Assembly: GCA_015200025.1 (NCBI GenBank)
Contig: CP054186.1
Location: 1,872,001 to 1,936,000 of the forward strand
DNA from: Phycisphaeraceae bacterium
GTDB lineage: Bacteria; Planctomycetota; Phycisphaerae; Phycisphaerales; UBA1924
Reading direction: 5' to 3'
DNA: 64,000 nt
Below are positions 24,165 through 33,633 of this stretch, piece after piece. Both the position numbers and the translations under genes were made by a program. The notes below the pieces were generated by a model. The model saw only the letters and a program-made list of their open reading frames with translations. It was not told the origin of the DNA and did no database searches. Every line of letters begins with the position of its first letter. Positions within the stretch are counted from its first letter, which is position 1.

Positions 24165-25724
24165 ATGACCACAGAGCCCTCGCCCGCCAAGTCCATGGAT
24201 GCGATCATGGCCCTCTGCAAACGCCGGGGGATCATCTACCAGGCCTCCGAGATCTACGGCGGGATCAACGGGTTCTGGGATTACGGCCCGCTGGGCGCCC
24301 AGCTCAAGAAAAACCTCCGCGACGCCTGGTGGGAGGACATGATCCTCCGCCCCTGCTGGGGTCGGAGCGGCCCCAACGGCCGGCCCGTCCGGTGCGTACC
24401 CCTCGAAAGCCGCATCATCCAGCACCCCAAGGTCTGGCAAGCCTCCGGCCACGTCGGCGGCTTCAACGACCCCATGGTTGACTGCAAAGAAACCAAGAAC
24501 CGCTACCGCTACGACCATGTCAGTGTCTTCGTTCCGGCCTCGGGCGATCCGGGTGACAAGCCCCTCTTCGCCTTCATGAAGGACGCCCCGAGCGAGACCA
24601 AGCAGCAGAAAAAAGCCGAGAAAGCCTTCGGCCAGGTCAAGGTGGTCCCGCTGACCACGATCCCCGTGCCACAGTTCGCCAAGGTCCTCGGGCCCGACGC
24701 CGAGAAGGTCGGCACGCTCACCGAGCCCCGCCAGTTCAACCTCATGTTCAAGACCTACATCGGCGCCACCGCGACCGAGGACGACGTCGCCTACCTCCGA
24801 CCCGAGACCGCCCAGGGCATCTTCGTCCAGTTCAAGAACGTCGTCGATACCACGCGCGTCAAAGTCCCCTTCGGCATCGGCAACACCGGCACGTCGTTCC
24901 GCAACGAGGTCACGCCGCGGAACTTCACGTTCCGCTCGCGCGAGTTCGAGCAGGCCGAGCTGGAGTTCTTCTGCCATCCCGACGAGTCGTTCGAGTGGTA
25001 CAAGTTCTGGCGCGACTTCCGCATGGAGTGGTGGAAGAGCCTCGGGCTCGCCGGCGAGAACCTCATCCTCCGCGAGCACGAGAAGGACGAGCTCTCGCAC
25101 TACTCCGTCGGCACCTCCGACGTGGAGTACCGCTTCCCATTCACCGCGCCGGGCTTCGGCGAGCTCGAGGGCATCGCCCACCGCGGGTGCTTCGACCTGA
25201 CCCAGCACCAGACCCACTCGGGCGACAAGCTCGAATACTTCGACCAGGACCGCGGCGAGCCCCTCCCCAACGGCTCGCGCAAGGGCGAACGCTACATCCC
25301 CCACTGCATCGAGCCCGCCGCCGGGCTCGACCGCGGCGTGCTCGCCCTGCTCTGCGAGGCGTACACGCGCGACGAATCCCGCGCCTCGCCCGAGTTCCTC
25401 AAGCTCCACCCCCGCCTCGCGCCCGTCAAGGCCGCCGTCTTCCCGCTGGTCAACAAGGACGGCATGCCCGAGGTGGCGGAGAAACTCCACGCGGAACTCT
25501 CGGCCCGGTTCTGGCGTCAGGGGGCGGTCGAGATGGACGAGAAGCAATCCATCGGGAAGCGTTACGCCCGCATGGACGAGGCCGGGACGCCTTACTGCCT
25601 CACCATCGACGGCGAGACGCTGACGAACCTGACCGTCACCCTCCGCGACCGCGACACCGGCGCTCAACAGCGGATCGCCCTCGACAAGGCCGGCGACTTC
25701 ATCGCGGGGAAGCTCGTTTCCTGA
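24165..25724 (+). CDS. glyQS: Glycyl-tRNA synthetase, single-chain type
   Basis: 519 aa class II synthetase of the alpha2 (eukaryal/archaeal and some bacterial) type. IIYQASEIYGGINGFWDYGPLGAQLKKNL opens the catalytic domain. RPETAQGIFVQFKNV, FRNEVTPRNFTFRSREFEQAELEFF (motif 2) and IEPAAGLDRGVLALL (motif 3) are all intact. The anticodon-binding domain fills the last 110 residues. It charges tRNA-Gly. The insertion between motifs 1 and 2 (about 100-200) is typical. The start ATG 24165 follows a GC-rich leader without an obvious Shine-Dalgarno. Confidence 0.95.
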   Translation: MTTEPSPAKSMDAIMALCKRRGIIYQASEIYGGINGFWDYGPLGAQLKKNLRDAWWEDMILRPCWGRSGPNGRPVRCVPLESRIIQHPKVWQASGHVGGFNDPMVDCKETKNRYRYDHVSVFVPASGDPGDKPLFAFMKDAPSETKQQKKAEKAFGQVKVVPLTTIPVPQFAKVLGPDAEKVGTLTEPRQFNLMFKTYIGATATEDDVAYLRPETAQGIFVQFKNVVDTTRVKVPFGIGNTGTSFRNEVTPRNFTFRSREFEQAELEFFCHPDESFEWYKFWRDFRMEWWKSLGLAGENLILREHEKDELSHYSVGTSDVEYRFPFTAPGFGELEGIAHRGCFDLTQHQTHSGDKLEYFDQDRGEPLPNGSRKGERYIPHCIEPAAGLDRGVLALLCEAYTRDESRASPEFLKLHPRLAPVKAAVFPLVNKDGMPEVAEKLHAELSARFWRQGAVEMDEKQSIGKRYARMDEAGTPYCLTIDGETLTNLTVTLRDRDTGAQQRIALDKAGDFIAGKLVS

Positions 25725-25921
25725 TCTCGGTACGGCATGTGTTCACCCGAACCCGCTGACTCCGGGGGGCGTACAGCGTCGAATACCCTCAACCCGCGGC
25801 CCGGGCGTGGCCGGGCGCGGGACCGGGAAGGTCCCCGGCTTGGGACCGCGGGCGGGCTTGTAAACCCACCGGATGGTCCGAAATCGACCGTTCCCCGTGT
25901 TCATAAACAGGAGTCCGATCC
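25725..25921. promoter_or_regulatory. Leader region of the YceI gene
   Basis: 197 bp with GC-rich inverted segments (GGGACCGGGAAGGTCCC around 25820-25836) and an AT-richer end (GTTCATAAACAGGAG) just before the gene. The hairpin could be a glyQS terminator, but it lacks a T tract. The end of the region carries the AGGAG ribosome-binding site. Confidence 0.3.
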
Positions 25922-26590
25922 ATGGCTTGCACCAGCGGCGTCCCCTTCTCGGTTTGCGGTCTCATCCTCCTCGCCGGCGCGGCGTCGGCCGCCGTCATCG
26001 GCCTGGCCCCCTCGACCTCCGCCCCGGCCCTCGCCGCGGTCGCCGCCCTCGCGCCGGCCCCGGCCCCCGCCGGCTTGGCCACCTTCGAGGTCGACGGCGT
26101 CCACTCCTCCGCGGTCTTCAAAATCCAGCACGCCGGCGTCTCCCCCTTCTACGGCACGTTCCAGAAAATCTCGGGCTCGATCGCCTGGGACAAGGACAAC
26201 CCCCAGTCCGCCTCCTTCTCCGTCACCATCGACGCCAACAGCGTCGCCTCGGGCAACACCGCCCGCGACAACCACCTCAAGAGCCCCGACTTCTTCAACG
26301 CCAAGGAGCACCCCACCATCCAGTTCAAGTCCACCTCCCTCACCAAGACCGGTGACTCGACCTTCGACCTCGCCGGAGAGGTGACCATGCTCGGCAAGAC
26401 CAAGCCCATCACCGCCAAGCTCGTCTTCACCGGCGAGCGCGACGCCGGGGGCAACTTCGGATACCGCGCGGGCTTCGACACCTCCTTCACCCTCAAGCGC
26501 TCCGATTTCGGCATGACCTACGGCGTCGCGCAGGGCAGCCTCAGCGACGAGGTCACCGTCATGGTCGGGTTCGCCGGCGTCAAGAAGTAA
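25922..26590 (+). CDS. YceI-family periplasmic lipid-binding-like protein
   Basis: 222 aa. A signal peptide and an Ala/Pro-rich linker (1-50) precede a YceI lipocalin-like barrel: FEVDGVHSSAVFKIQHAGVS, FYGTFQKISGSI, NTARDNHLKSPDFFNAKEHP (the family's loop) and FTLKRSDFGMTYG. YceI proteins bind isoprenoid or fatty-acid-like molecules in the periplasm. AGGAG lies 8 bases before ATG 25922. The gene stands alone and no cytochrome b561, often found beside yceI, is present. Confidence 0.9.
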   Translation: MACTSGVPFSVCGLILLAGAASAAVIGLAPSTSAPALAAVAALAPAPAPAGLATFEVDGVHSSAVFKIQHAGVSPFYGTFQKISGSIAWDKDNPQSASFSVTIDANSVASGNTARDNHLKSPDFFNAKEHPTIQFKSTSLTKTGDSTFDLAGEVTMLGKTKPITAKLVFTGERDAGGNFGYRAGFDTSFTLKRSDFGMTYGVAQGSLSDEVTVMVGFAGVKK

Positions 26591-26678
26591 CCCCAGCGCC
26601 CCCCCCACGTGAGTGGGTGGACGGGAGCGCAGCACGTATCGACCGCCGCCGATCGCCGACACGCGGTTGGCGGCTTTC

Positions 26679-27611
26679 ATGGACCCCATGTTCATCCTGT
26701 GGTCCGTCGGCGCCCCGGCGCTGGCGGCCTTCCTCGCGGTCGGCGCATCTTTCCTCGCCTCCCGACGCCTCCCCAAGTCCGAGCCCCCGCGGTACCTATG
26801 GCTCGCCGCGGCGGCCGTCGGACTCGCCTTCGCCGTCGGTTCGCCCGGGATCCTGGGGCGTTTCCCGACCTGGCCCCCGGCGCAGGCGGCCGAGTGGCTC
26901 CCGCTGCTCGGCCTGGCCGCGGTCTTCCTCGGCGTCATTGACACGCTGGTCCATCGAATGAACTTCTCGTGGATCGTCTTGACCCTGATGCTCGGGCTCC
27001 TCGCGTGGGGCACGATCGCCGGCCCGCTCGGCTCGGCCTCGAAAAACGCGATGGGCGAGGGGGGCGTCAAGGCCGCCTGGATCGCGGCGTGCGCCGTGTT
27101 GATCATCCTCCCCGCCCTCGCGGCCCGGCACGGCGCCGCCGCCACCACCCACGCCGGGCCTCCCGTCGCGTTGGGACTGCTCGCCGGTGTGTCGATCGGG
27201 GCGATCATCGCGCTCGCCCACACGGCCAAGTTCGGGCAATTCGTCAGCCTCCTGGGCCTGGGGATCGCGCCCTTCGCGTTGATGGCGTTGATCCGCGGGA
27301 ACTGGCCGATCGCCCCGGGTGTCGCGCCCGCGTTCGCCGCCCTTCACTCGATCATGTGGCTGCTGACGCATTTCTACGCCCCGCGCGACGGGCATTGGGC
27401 CTCGACCGCCCTGGCGTGCCTCGCGCCCGCGGGGCTCCTGGTCGCGAGGATCCCGGCTCTGTCACGAAAGCCCAAGGCCGCCGGCATCGCGCAGGCCGTC
27501 GCGTGCGTCGCGATGGGAGCGGCGGCGGCGGTGGTCCTGGTGGCCACCGCGCCCGAGCCGCCCGCCGACGATGACGACGGCGCGAGCCTGTATTACGGCC
27601 TCTCCGACTGA
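26679..27611 (+). CDS. Hypothetical multi-helix membrane protein
   Basis: 310 aa with about nine hydrophobic segments and an acidic C-terminus (PPADDDDGASLYYGLSD). No recognised motif. The start was set at ATG 26679, where the first helix begins, because the longer frame from 26613 adds a basic, unlikely leader; there is no Shine-Dalgarno. The next gene starts 34 bp later on the same strand, so it may lead a three-gene unit with the hydrolase and the M14 peptidase. Confidence 0.6.
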   Translation: MDPMFILWSVGAPALAAFLAVGASFLASRRLPKSEPPRYLWLAAAAVGLAFAVGSPGILGRFPTWPPAQAAEWLPLLGLAAVFLGVIDTLVHRMNFSWIVLTLMLGLLAWGTIAGPLGSASKNAMGEGGVKAAWIAACAVLIILPALAARHGAAATTHAGPPVALGLLAGVSIGAIIALAHTAKFGQFVSLLGLGIAPFALMALIRGNWPIAPGVAPAFAALHSIMWLLTHFYAPRDGHWASTALACLAPAGLLVARIPALSRKPKAAGIAQAVACVAMGAAAAVVLVATAPEPPADDDDGASLYYGLSD

Positions 27612-27645
27612 CGCGTACGGTCCACCCGTCGCGGAGGGACTGCGC

Positions 27646-28347
27646 GTGGCCACGAAACTACTCCTGATCCCCGGGATGGGCGCCGACGAGCGCCTCATGG
27701 GGCCTCAGGCCTCGGCCTTCCCCGGCGCGGTCGTCAGCGCTTGGCCCGACCTCGACCCCGCCGAGACCTTGTCCGGGCTGGCGGGCCGGATCGCGTCGCG
27801 ATATGGAGTGGGCCCCGGGTGGGTCGTCGCCGGCGTCTCGATGGGCGGGATGCTGGCGCAGGAAGTTGCCCGGCGTTCCGGCGCCGACGCCGCCGTCGTC
27901 ATCGCCAGTTGCCGCCACCCGCGCGCCATCCCGCGTGCCGCCCGGATGCTCGAGCAGGCTGGGAGGGTCGCCCCCGATTCGGTCATCGATTCGATCCGCC
28001 GCTTCCGCAACCGCTGGCTCATCGACCTGCTGGGCCCGAGGACCGACGATCAGCGCCGTCTGCTCGCGGCGATGAGCACCGAGACCCCCGTGCCCCGTCT
28101 GCGGTGGTCCGCCCGGGCCATCTTCGACTGGACCGGGGCCGAGGACCTGACCCTCCCGGTCTATCAGATCCACGGGACGCGGGACCGCGTGATCCTCTGC
28201 CGGCGTGCGGGCGTCGGCGGGAAACCCCCGCCGGTGATCATCGAGGGCGGCGGGCACGTCATCAACCTCACGCACGCGGGCGAGGTCAACGCCGTCATCG
28301 CGCGGGCCATGAGCGGCGATCCCCCGCCCGGTACACTCGCGGGATGA
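27646..28347 (+). CDS. Alpha/beta hydrolase
   Basis: 233 aa. KLLLIPGMGADERLMGPQ gives the first strand and oxyanion region, GVSMGGMLAQEVARR carries the nucleophile Ser in G-x-S-x-G, YQIHGTRDRV holds the acid Asp, and GGGHVINL the catalytic His. Substrate unknown; the small size suits an esterase or lipase-like enzyme. GTG 27646 was chosen for GGAGGG 7 bases upstream, where the fold begins. The stop overlaps the next start (ATGA), so it is coupled to the M14 peptidase gene. Confidence 0.8.
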   Translation: MATKLLLIPGMGADERLMGPQASAFPGAVVSAWPDLDPAETLSGLAGRIASRYGVGPGWVVAGVSMGGMLAQEVARRSGADAAVVIASCRHPRAIPRAARMLEQAGRVAPDSVIDSIRRFRNRWLIDLLGPRTDDQRRLLAAMSTETPVPRLRWSARAIFDWTGAEDLTLPVYQIHGTRDRVILCRRAGVGGKPPPVIIEGGGHVINLTHAGEVNAVIARAMSGDPPPGTLAG

Positions 28348-29942
28348 TCCCCCGACTCCTGCTCGCGTGGGCGTTCGCCGTGTCCTTGGCGGTCCCGTCC
28401 CTCGCGGCGCACGAACCCCCGGACCTCCGCACCGTCGCCGAGGCCTCCGGCTACACGCGCACGTCCACCTCGGGCGAGGTCCTGTCGCTGATCGACGCGC
28501 TCGCCCGCGCCTCCCCGCACGCGCGACGCCACGACCTGGGCAACACCCACGAGGGACGCCCCATCGCCGCCCTGGTCATCGGCGACGAGCCCGGGAGCGG
28601 CACACGCCCCACGGTCCTGCTGTTCGGGAACATCCATGCCGGGGAGTGCGACGGGAAGGAAGCCCTGCTGATGCTCGCGCACGGGCTGCTCTTGGACCCC
28701 TGGGGCGAGGAGGTCCGCCGGCGTCTTCGGGTGGTGATCGTGCCCAACTACAACGCCGACGGGAACGACCGGCGCGGCCCGGTCGAGCGTCACCGCCCGG
28801 GGCAGAACGGCCCGGCGGTGGTGGGGGTGCGCGAGAACGCGATGGGGCTCGACCTCAACCGCGATTTCATCAAGGCCGAGGCCCCCGAGACACGGGCCCT
28901 CCTGCGTGCGGTGCGGGAGTTCGACGCCCGCGTCGTCGTGGACGCCCACACGACCAACGGCTCGCACCACCGCTACCTCGTCACGTACGACGGCCCGCGT
29001 TCCCCCGCCAACGGCCCGACGTTCATCTCCAACAACCGCGGGTCCATCCTCCCAGCCATCGCCGATCGGTTCGAGCGGGCCACCGGCGGCCCGTCGTTCG
29101 TCTACGGGACGTTCGAGGGCTGGTCCCCCGACGCGGGCGACGGCCGCCCCGGGTTCACGCGGTGGGAGACGTTCCCGCAAGGCGCCCGCTTCGGGACCAC
29201 GTACCTGGGGCTCGCCGGACGCCATTCCGTGCTCGTCGAGAGCTACGCCTACGCGACCTACGAGGACCGGGTGCGAGGGTCGCTCGCGTTCGCCCGGGCC
29301 GTGCTCGACCACTGGGCCGCCAACGCCGACACCCTCCGAGAGCGGCCCTCCCGGTTCATCACCGACGGCGACGCCGTCATCATCCGTTCCAAACCAGCGC
29401 CGCGTGAACCGAGGATCAAGGCCGCGGGCTTCGACTACGACATCGACCCCGACGGCACGCGGAAGGTCACCGGCCGCACGAGGGATTACCCCGTCGAGGT
29501 CTGGGACCATTTCGAGCCCGTGCTCACCGTGAGCCGGCCCGAGGGGTACTTCATCATGGGCGACCGGCCCCGCGTGCTCGACGCGCTCGACGCGCACGGC
29601 GTGCCGTACCGCACGATCAACGACGGGCGCGCGTTCGACGCCGAGGTCTACCGCGTCGCCGAGGCACGCCCCCAGGGGAGACACTTCCAGGGGCACGTGA
29701 CGGTCGAGGTGGATGTCACGCCCGAGCGGCGGACCATGGCCGCGCCCGCGGGATCGGTCTTCGTGCCCACGCCCGCCGGCCCGGACGATTGGTCGTCACT
29801 CCTCGCGGTGTACCTGCTCGAGCCCTCGTGCGAGGACGGGCTGACGACGTGGAACTACTTCGACGACGCCCTCACGCCGGGATCGGAGTTCCCCGTGGTG
29901 CGCGTCCTGCGGTTCAATAATCCGCCGGAGCCGGAGCGCTGA
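28344..29942 (+). CDS. Secreted M14-family zinc carboxypeptidase
   Basis: 532 aa with signal peptide (1-22, ending in SLAAHE). The peptidase domain starts at about residue 40. LLFGNIHAGECDGKEAL carries the HxxE zinc ligands, PNYNADGND and GLDLNRDF the substrate Asn-Arg pair, DAHTTNGSHH the third zinc His, and GLAGRHSVLVESYAYATYE the general-base Glu region. The C-terminal 170 residues are beta-rich and unassigned. M14 enzymes remove C-terminal residues from peptides or, in some branches, act on muropeptides. Coupled to the upstream hydrolase. It ends directly against the convergent TlpA-like gene, with no gap. Confidence 0.85.
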   Translation: MIPRLLLAWAFAVSLAVPSLAAHEPPDLRTVAEASGYTRTSTSGEVLSLIDALARASPHARRHDLGNTHEGRPIAALVIGDEPGSGTRPTVLLFGNIHAGECDGKEALLMLAHGLLLDPWGEEVRRRLRVVIVPNYNADGNDRRGPVERHRPGQNGPAVVGVRENAMGLDLNRDFIKAEAPETRALLRAVREFDARVVVDAHTTNGSHHRYLVTYDGPRSPANGPTFISNNRGSILPAIADRFERATGGPSFVYGTFEGWSPDAGDGRPGFTRWETFPQGARFGTTYLGLAGRHSVLVESYAYATYEDRVRGSLAFARAVLDHWAANADTLRERPSRFITDGDAVIIRSKPAPREPRIKAAGFDYDIDPDGTRKVTGRTRDYPVEVWDHFEPVLTVSRPEGYFIMGDRPRVLDALDAHGVPYRTINDGRAFDAEVYRVAEARPQGRHFQGHVTVEVDVTPERRTMAAPAGSVFVPTPAGPDDWSSLLAVYLLEPSCEDGLTTWNYFDDALTPGSEFPVVRVLRFNNPPEPER

Positions 29943-31643
29943 TCACTTGGGTTCAAAGAGCAGCGAGCCGCCGGAGGCCTCGTCCTCCGAGACTCCCGGG
30001 GGCGTGACCCCGGCGGGCGCCGGGGCGTCCGACGGCGCGGGCGTCACGCTCCCGGTGTACGGCGCAAGAACCTCGCGCACGCGGTTGAAGACGTCGCTCC
30101 GGCGGAACCCGGCCCGATGGATGATGGCCCCCGAGGGGTCAACAACAAAGATCGCGGGGAACGCGCCGGGCTGCAGCGCGTTCACGAAATCCGTGAGCCC
30201 CGCACCGCCCGCCCCGGCGACCACCGGGTAGGTCACGCCCAGGTCTCGCGCCATCGCCGCCGCCGACATCGGGTCCTTCTGGCGCACCGCGATCGCCGCG
30301 AGCCCGACCCCGCCCATCGCGGGCGACTCGGCCAGGTCCTGCATCTCGCGCAGGGCGGCCCGGGCCGAGAGCGACCACGTGCCCCACAGCATCACGACCG
30401 CGGGTTTCCCCCGCCACGCCGAGGCGGAGACTTTCGAGCCGTCGAGCGTCTCGAATTCGAACTCCGGGAGGGTCGTGGCGGGCCCCGCCGCGGGCGCCCG
30501 CGCCGGGGTGGACATCACCTCGGGGGTCATGCCCGACATCGCCCGCGAGGCCTCGTCCTCCGCGTCGTCGAGATCGAAGGGGTCCTTGGGCATCGGGGGC
30601 GTCGTGGTCCCCGCGAACGAGGCCGACCGGTCCGGCGCGACCACCACCGGCGCGGGCGTCGCCGCGGGCACGCCGGGCTCCGTGACCTCGCCGGGCGACG
30701 CGGGTTCGATCACCGTGGCCTTCTGCGTGATCGGGCCCGAGACCTTGATCGGCCCGCCGCCCTGGCCCCCCGACGACAACGAACCCTCGCGAGTGAACCC
30801 TTCGGGCAGCGGGACACGCAGTTGCTCCGCCGTGATCGCCTCGTTGAGCTTGACGCCGCCGAGTTCGACCACGCTCGACGTCTCGCCCCTCGGCGTCGTA
30901 CGCGTCGTCGCCACGCGGCGCACGATCCCGTCGTCTTTCCCGATCCACACCGTGATGCCCGTCGAGCCGTTGGCCGCCTCCGCCCGGACGACCTCGCACG
31001 CGACGCCACCGACCGCCTCGTCGGGCCTGGTCGTGATGGTCGGCGACGCGAGCTCGTCCTTGAACGGCGCCCCGCCCAAAAGGTCCCCGATCCGCCGGAG
31101 GTTGTTGGCCCCGGCCAGCGCGTTCCCCCTCGCTTGCCGCGACGGCTTGATCACCACCTTCTTCGCCGCCTCGTCCACCCACTCGGTGTCGGCCCCGAGG
31201 AACGCCGCGTCGAACGCGGTCTCCGGCGCCTTGGAAGTCCCCCGGCCCGTCCCGCTCATCCGGTATTGCCACACCCCGTCGGCCTGGCGTGCAAGCACCA
31301 CCGCGCGCGACGTGCCCGCCAGGTCCGACCCGTACCCCTTCACCTCGAACGACGCCTCGAACTGCAGCGTCCGTGCCTCGCGCAACGCTGTGGTCGCCCG
31401 CTCGAACCTCGCCAGGGCCGTCGCGTCGTGCGACCGAGTCACCGCGGGGGCCCCGTCGGCTTTGACCGCGGGCGGGTCCGTCGGCGACAGGACGGGTGCC
31501 AGCGCGGGCGCCGGCTCGGGCTCGCCCTTGGGATCCTCGGGCTCGACCATTTGCCCTAGCGCCGGCACGCTCAGCCCCGCCGACAACGCCAGCGCCCACC
31601 CACCGACGCGCATCACCCCGATCGGATTCCGTTCACGCCGCAT
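29943..31643 (-). CDS. LolA-like domain joined to a redox-dead TlpA-like thioredoxin domain
   Basis: 566 aa with signal peptide (about 1-30). Residues 70-300 form a beta-rich domain resembling outer-membrane lipoprotein sorting/DUF2092 proteins (LQFEASFEVKG, VVEL-type strands, KLNEAITAEQLRVPLPEGF). A Pro-rich linker follows. Residues about 410-540 are a TlpA/AhpC-like thioredoxin domain: LPEFEFETLDGSKVSASAWRG, VVMLWGTWSLSA, FPAIFVVDPSG. The CxxC that should follow the WxxxW segment reads S-L-S-A, so it cannot do thiol exchange. It may bind a partner or ligand. ATG 31643 has GAGG 7 bases upstream. Confidence 0.75.
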   Translation of the reverse strand: MRRERNPIGVMRVGGWALALSAGLSVPALGQMVEPEDPKGEPEPAPALAPVLSPTDPPAVKADGAPAVTRSHDATALARFERATTALREARTLQFEASFEVKGYGSDLAGTSRAVVLARQADGVWQYRMSGTGRGTSKAPETAFDAAFLGADTEWVDEAAKKVVIKPSRQARGNALAGANNLRRIGDLLGGAPFKDELASPTITTRPDEAVGGVACEVVRAEAANGSTGITVWIGKDDGIVRRVATTRTTPRGETSSVVELGGVKLNEAITAEQLRVPLPEGFTREGSLSSGGQGGGPIKVSGPITQKATVIEPASPGEVTEPGVPAATPAPVVVAPDRSASFAGTTTPPMPKDPFDLDDAEDEASRAMSGMTPEVMSTPARAPAAGPATTLPEFEFETLDGSKVSASAWRGKPAVVMLWGTWSLSARAALREMQDLAESPAMGGVGLAAIAVRQKDPMSAAAMARDLGVTYPVVAGAGGAGLTDFVNALQPGAFPAIFVVDPSGAIIHRAGFRRSDVFNRVREVLAPYTGSVTPAPSDAPAPAGVTPPGVSEDEASGGSLLFEPK

Positions 31644-31684
31644 GGTTTGACCTCGTGTTGGTCGTATGCATCGCCGACCCATCA

Positions 31685-32548
31685 TCATTGGTTCGCGCCG
31701 CGGTGCCCGCCGCCCGCGTCGTCCAGGAGCTCTCGCAGCGCGACGCCCGGGTCGTCCCTCGTCATCAGGTGCTCCCCGATCAGCACCGTCCTCACCCCGC
31801 ACGCCCCGAGCCGTCGGAGGTCTTCGCCCGTACGGATCCCGGACTCACTCACCACAATCGAGCGGTCCGATATCCGCTCAGCCACCCGCGGCGTCTGTCC
31901 CAGGTCAACCCGCATCGTCGTCAGGTCGCGGTTGTTGATCCCCACCAGCGTCCGTCCGGCCCCCGCGCCCAACGCCGCCGACATCACCCGGTCCAGGTGC
32001 TCCTCGCCGTGCAGCTCGATAAGCGGTGTCATGCCCAGCTCGACGATCAGCCCCGTGAGTTCCGCCAGCGGACCACCGACGAGGCATTCGGCGATCAGCA
32101 GCACCGCGTCCGCTCCAGCCGCCCGGGCCTCGTACACCTGCGCCGTGTCGATGATGAAATCCTTCCGCAGCACCGGCAGCGGGCACGCCCGCTTGATCCG
32201 CCCGATGAACGACAGGCTCCCGTTGAAGAACGGCCCGTCCGTCAGGCAGCTGATCGCCGAGGCGCCGCCCGCGTGATACCTTCCCGCGATGAACGCCGGA
32301 TCGAACCCCTCGCCCTGGTCGTGCGTGCCGATCGTCCCGGCCGATGGGCTCCGGCGCTTGACCTCCGCGATCACGCGGTACGCCGCCTCACCCCGTGCGC
32401 ACGCCGAGAAGAAATCCCGCGCGGGCTCTGCCCCCTCCGCCGCGGACCGCAGCGCGCTCGACCCCGGCGACGAGAGCAGCGCCGCTACCTCCTCGCGCTT
32501 CCGCCCGATGATGTCGCGAAGGATCGGGATCCGTGTCGGGCCGGGCAT
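31685..32548 (-). CDS. trpC: Indole-3-glycerol phosphate synthase
   Basis: 287 aa TIM barrel. ILRDIIGRKREEVAAL opens the enzyme. VIAEVKRRSPSAG has the catalytic Lys and Ser; LPVLRKDFIID, LLIAECLVGG, LVGINNRDL, VVSESGIRTGEDLRRL and VLIGEHLM complete the active-site strands. It closes the indole ring in tryptophan synthesis. No other trp gene is nearby, so it stands outside a trp operon. Its ATG at 32548 overlaps the ATG of the divergent CPBP gene within one CATG, so its promoter must lie inside that gene's coding part. Confidence 0.92.
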   Translation of the reverse strand: MPGPTRIPILRDIIGRKREEVAALLSSPGSSALRSAAEGAEPARDFFSACARGEAAYRVIAEVKRRSPSAGTIGTHDQGEGFDPAFIAGRYHAGGASAISCLTDGPFFNGSLSFIGRIKRACPLPVLRKDFIIDTAQVYEARAAGADAVLLIAECLVGGPLAELTGLIVELGMTPLIELHGEEHLDRVMSAALGAGAGRTLVGINNRDLTTMRVDLGQTPRVAERISDRSIVVSESGIRTGEDLRRLGACGVRTVLIGEHLMTRDDPGVALRELLDDAGGGHRGANQ

Positions 32549-33587
32549 GGGCGCGTCTCTCCTCGGGCGGCTCGCCCCGTGGTTGATTCTTGCCTGGGTG
32601 CTGGCCCTGTGCTCGCCGGCCCTCGCCGGGCCCCGGGGCGTGATCGTTCCGCGCGGGCCCAACCCCGCCACGACCTCCGCGACTTCCACCCACCCCGACA
32701 CCCCGGCGCACGTCGCGGGCGTTGTCGCCGGGGGCGAACGGGCGTCCTCGTGGGGCCGGCCGGCGGTCTGGGGCCTGGCCGCGTTGATCCTCGCGGGTCT
32801 CTGGAAGTTTGGGGTCATGGAGAAGGGCTTCCTGCCCAAACCCAAGGCCGCCGGGGGGACCGGTGGGGGGGGTGGGGGCGGGCAGCCGGCCTGGGCGTTC
32901 GTCATGGGCGCCCTGGTCATCTACCTCTCCGGGGTCCTCGGGTACGCGCTCGCCCAATCGCTCTTGCCCTGGCCCCGAGACGCGACGGTCTACACCAGCC
33001 AGGGCCGAGCCTGGGCCGCCGTCGGGTACTACGCCTTGGGTATCCCCGCCGGCCTCGCCCTCGTGACGCTCACCTCCGGCGGGCTCCGCAAGGTCTTCGC
33101 CCTGAAGGATCCCGTGGTCGGGCTCTTGGTCCTGGCGATGGTCTTCCCCCTGGTCATGGTGGCGGGCGACGCCGCCTCGACCGCCGCCGCTCTCATCGAG
33201 GGTCAACGGCCGTCGCCCGTCGCCCACGAAACGCTCAAAACCATCGTCGCCGACCCCAAGGACCGCTGGGCGTTGGTGATGGCGGCGTGCGCCGTCGTCG
33301 GGGCCCCGGTCTTCGAAGAGATCCTCTACCGGTACTTCCTCCAGACCGGGATCGCCCTCGCCACGGGCACACCCTGGATCGCCATCCTGGCGACCTCCGC
33401 CCTCTTCGCCCTGAGCCACCGCTCGGGCGATCAGGTCCCCTGGCACGCCCTGGCGCCGCTGTTCGTCCTCAGCGTGACGCTGGGGGCGGCGTACGCCAAG
33501 ACCGGGCGGCTCGGGGTGGTCATCGTCATGCACGCCGGGTTCAACCTGGCCAACATCCTGGTCGCGCTCTGGATCACGGGGGCCTGA
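32547..33587 (+). CDS. CPBP-family intramembrane metalloprotease
   Basis: 346 aa. A signal-like hydrophobic start (WLILAWVLALCSPALAG), a Gly-rich linker (GGTGGGGGGG near residue 105) and about seven further helices are visible. APVFEEILYRYFLQT carries the EExxxR motif, FALSHRSG the second His, and MHAGFNLAN the HxxxN motif. This is the glutamic/metal-type Abi (Rce1-like) protease set. Members process membrane or prenylated proteins, or act in bacteriocin immunity. It is divergent from trpC with overlapping start codons; GTG codons a little upstream are alternatives. Confidence 0.82.
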   Translation: MGASLLGRLAPWLILAWVLALCSPALAGPRGVIVPRGPNPATTSATSTHPDTPAHVAGVVAGGERASSWGRPAVWGLAALILAGLWKFGVMEKGFLPKPKAAGGTGGGGGGGQPAWAFVMGALVIYLSGVLGYALAQSLLPWPRDATVYTSQGRAWAAVGYYALGIPAGLALVTLTSGGLRKVFALKDPVVGLLVLAMVFPLVMVAGDAASTAAALIEGQRPSPVAHETLKTIVADPKDRWALVMAACAVVGAPVFEEILYRYFLQTGIALATGTPWIAILATSALFALSHRSGDQVPWHALAPLFVLSVTLGAAYAKTGRLGVVIVMHAGFNLANILVALWITGA

Positions 33588-33633
33588 CCGTCTCGGCCGG
33601 GCGGCGCGCGACCGCACGCGATATCCTCGCGTC

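Noticed and set aside
22817..24235. 472-residue protein on the minus strand
   Set aside because: Only its last 130 residues (DUF1634-like) are real; the rest is an alternative frame of the TauE/SafE gene.
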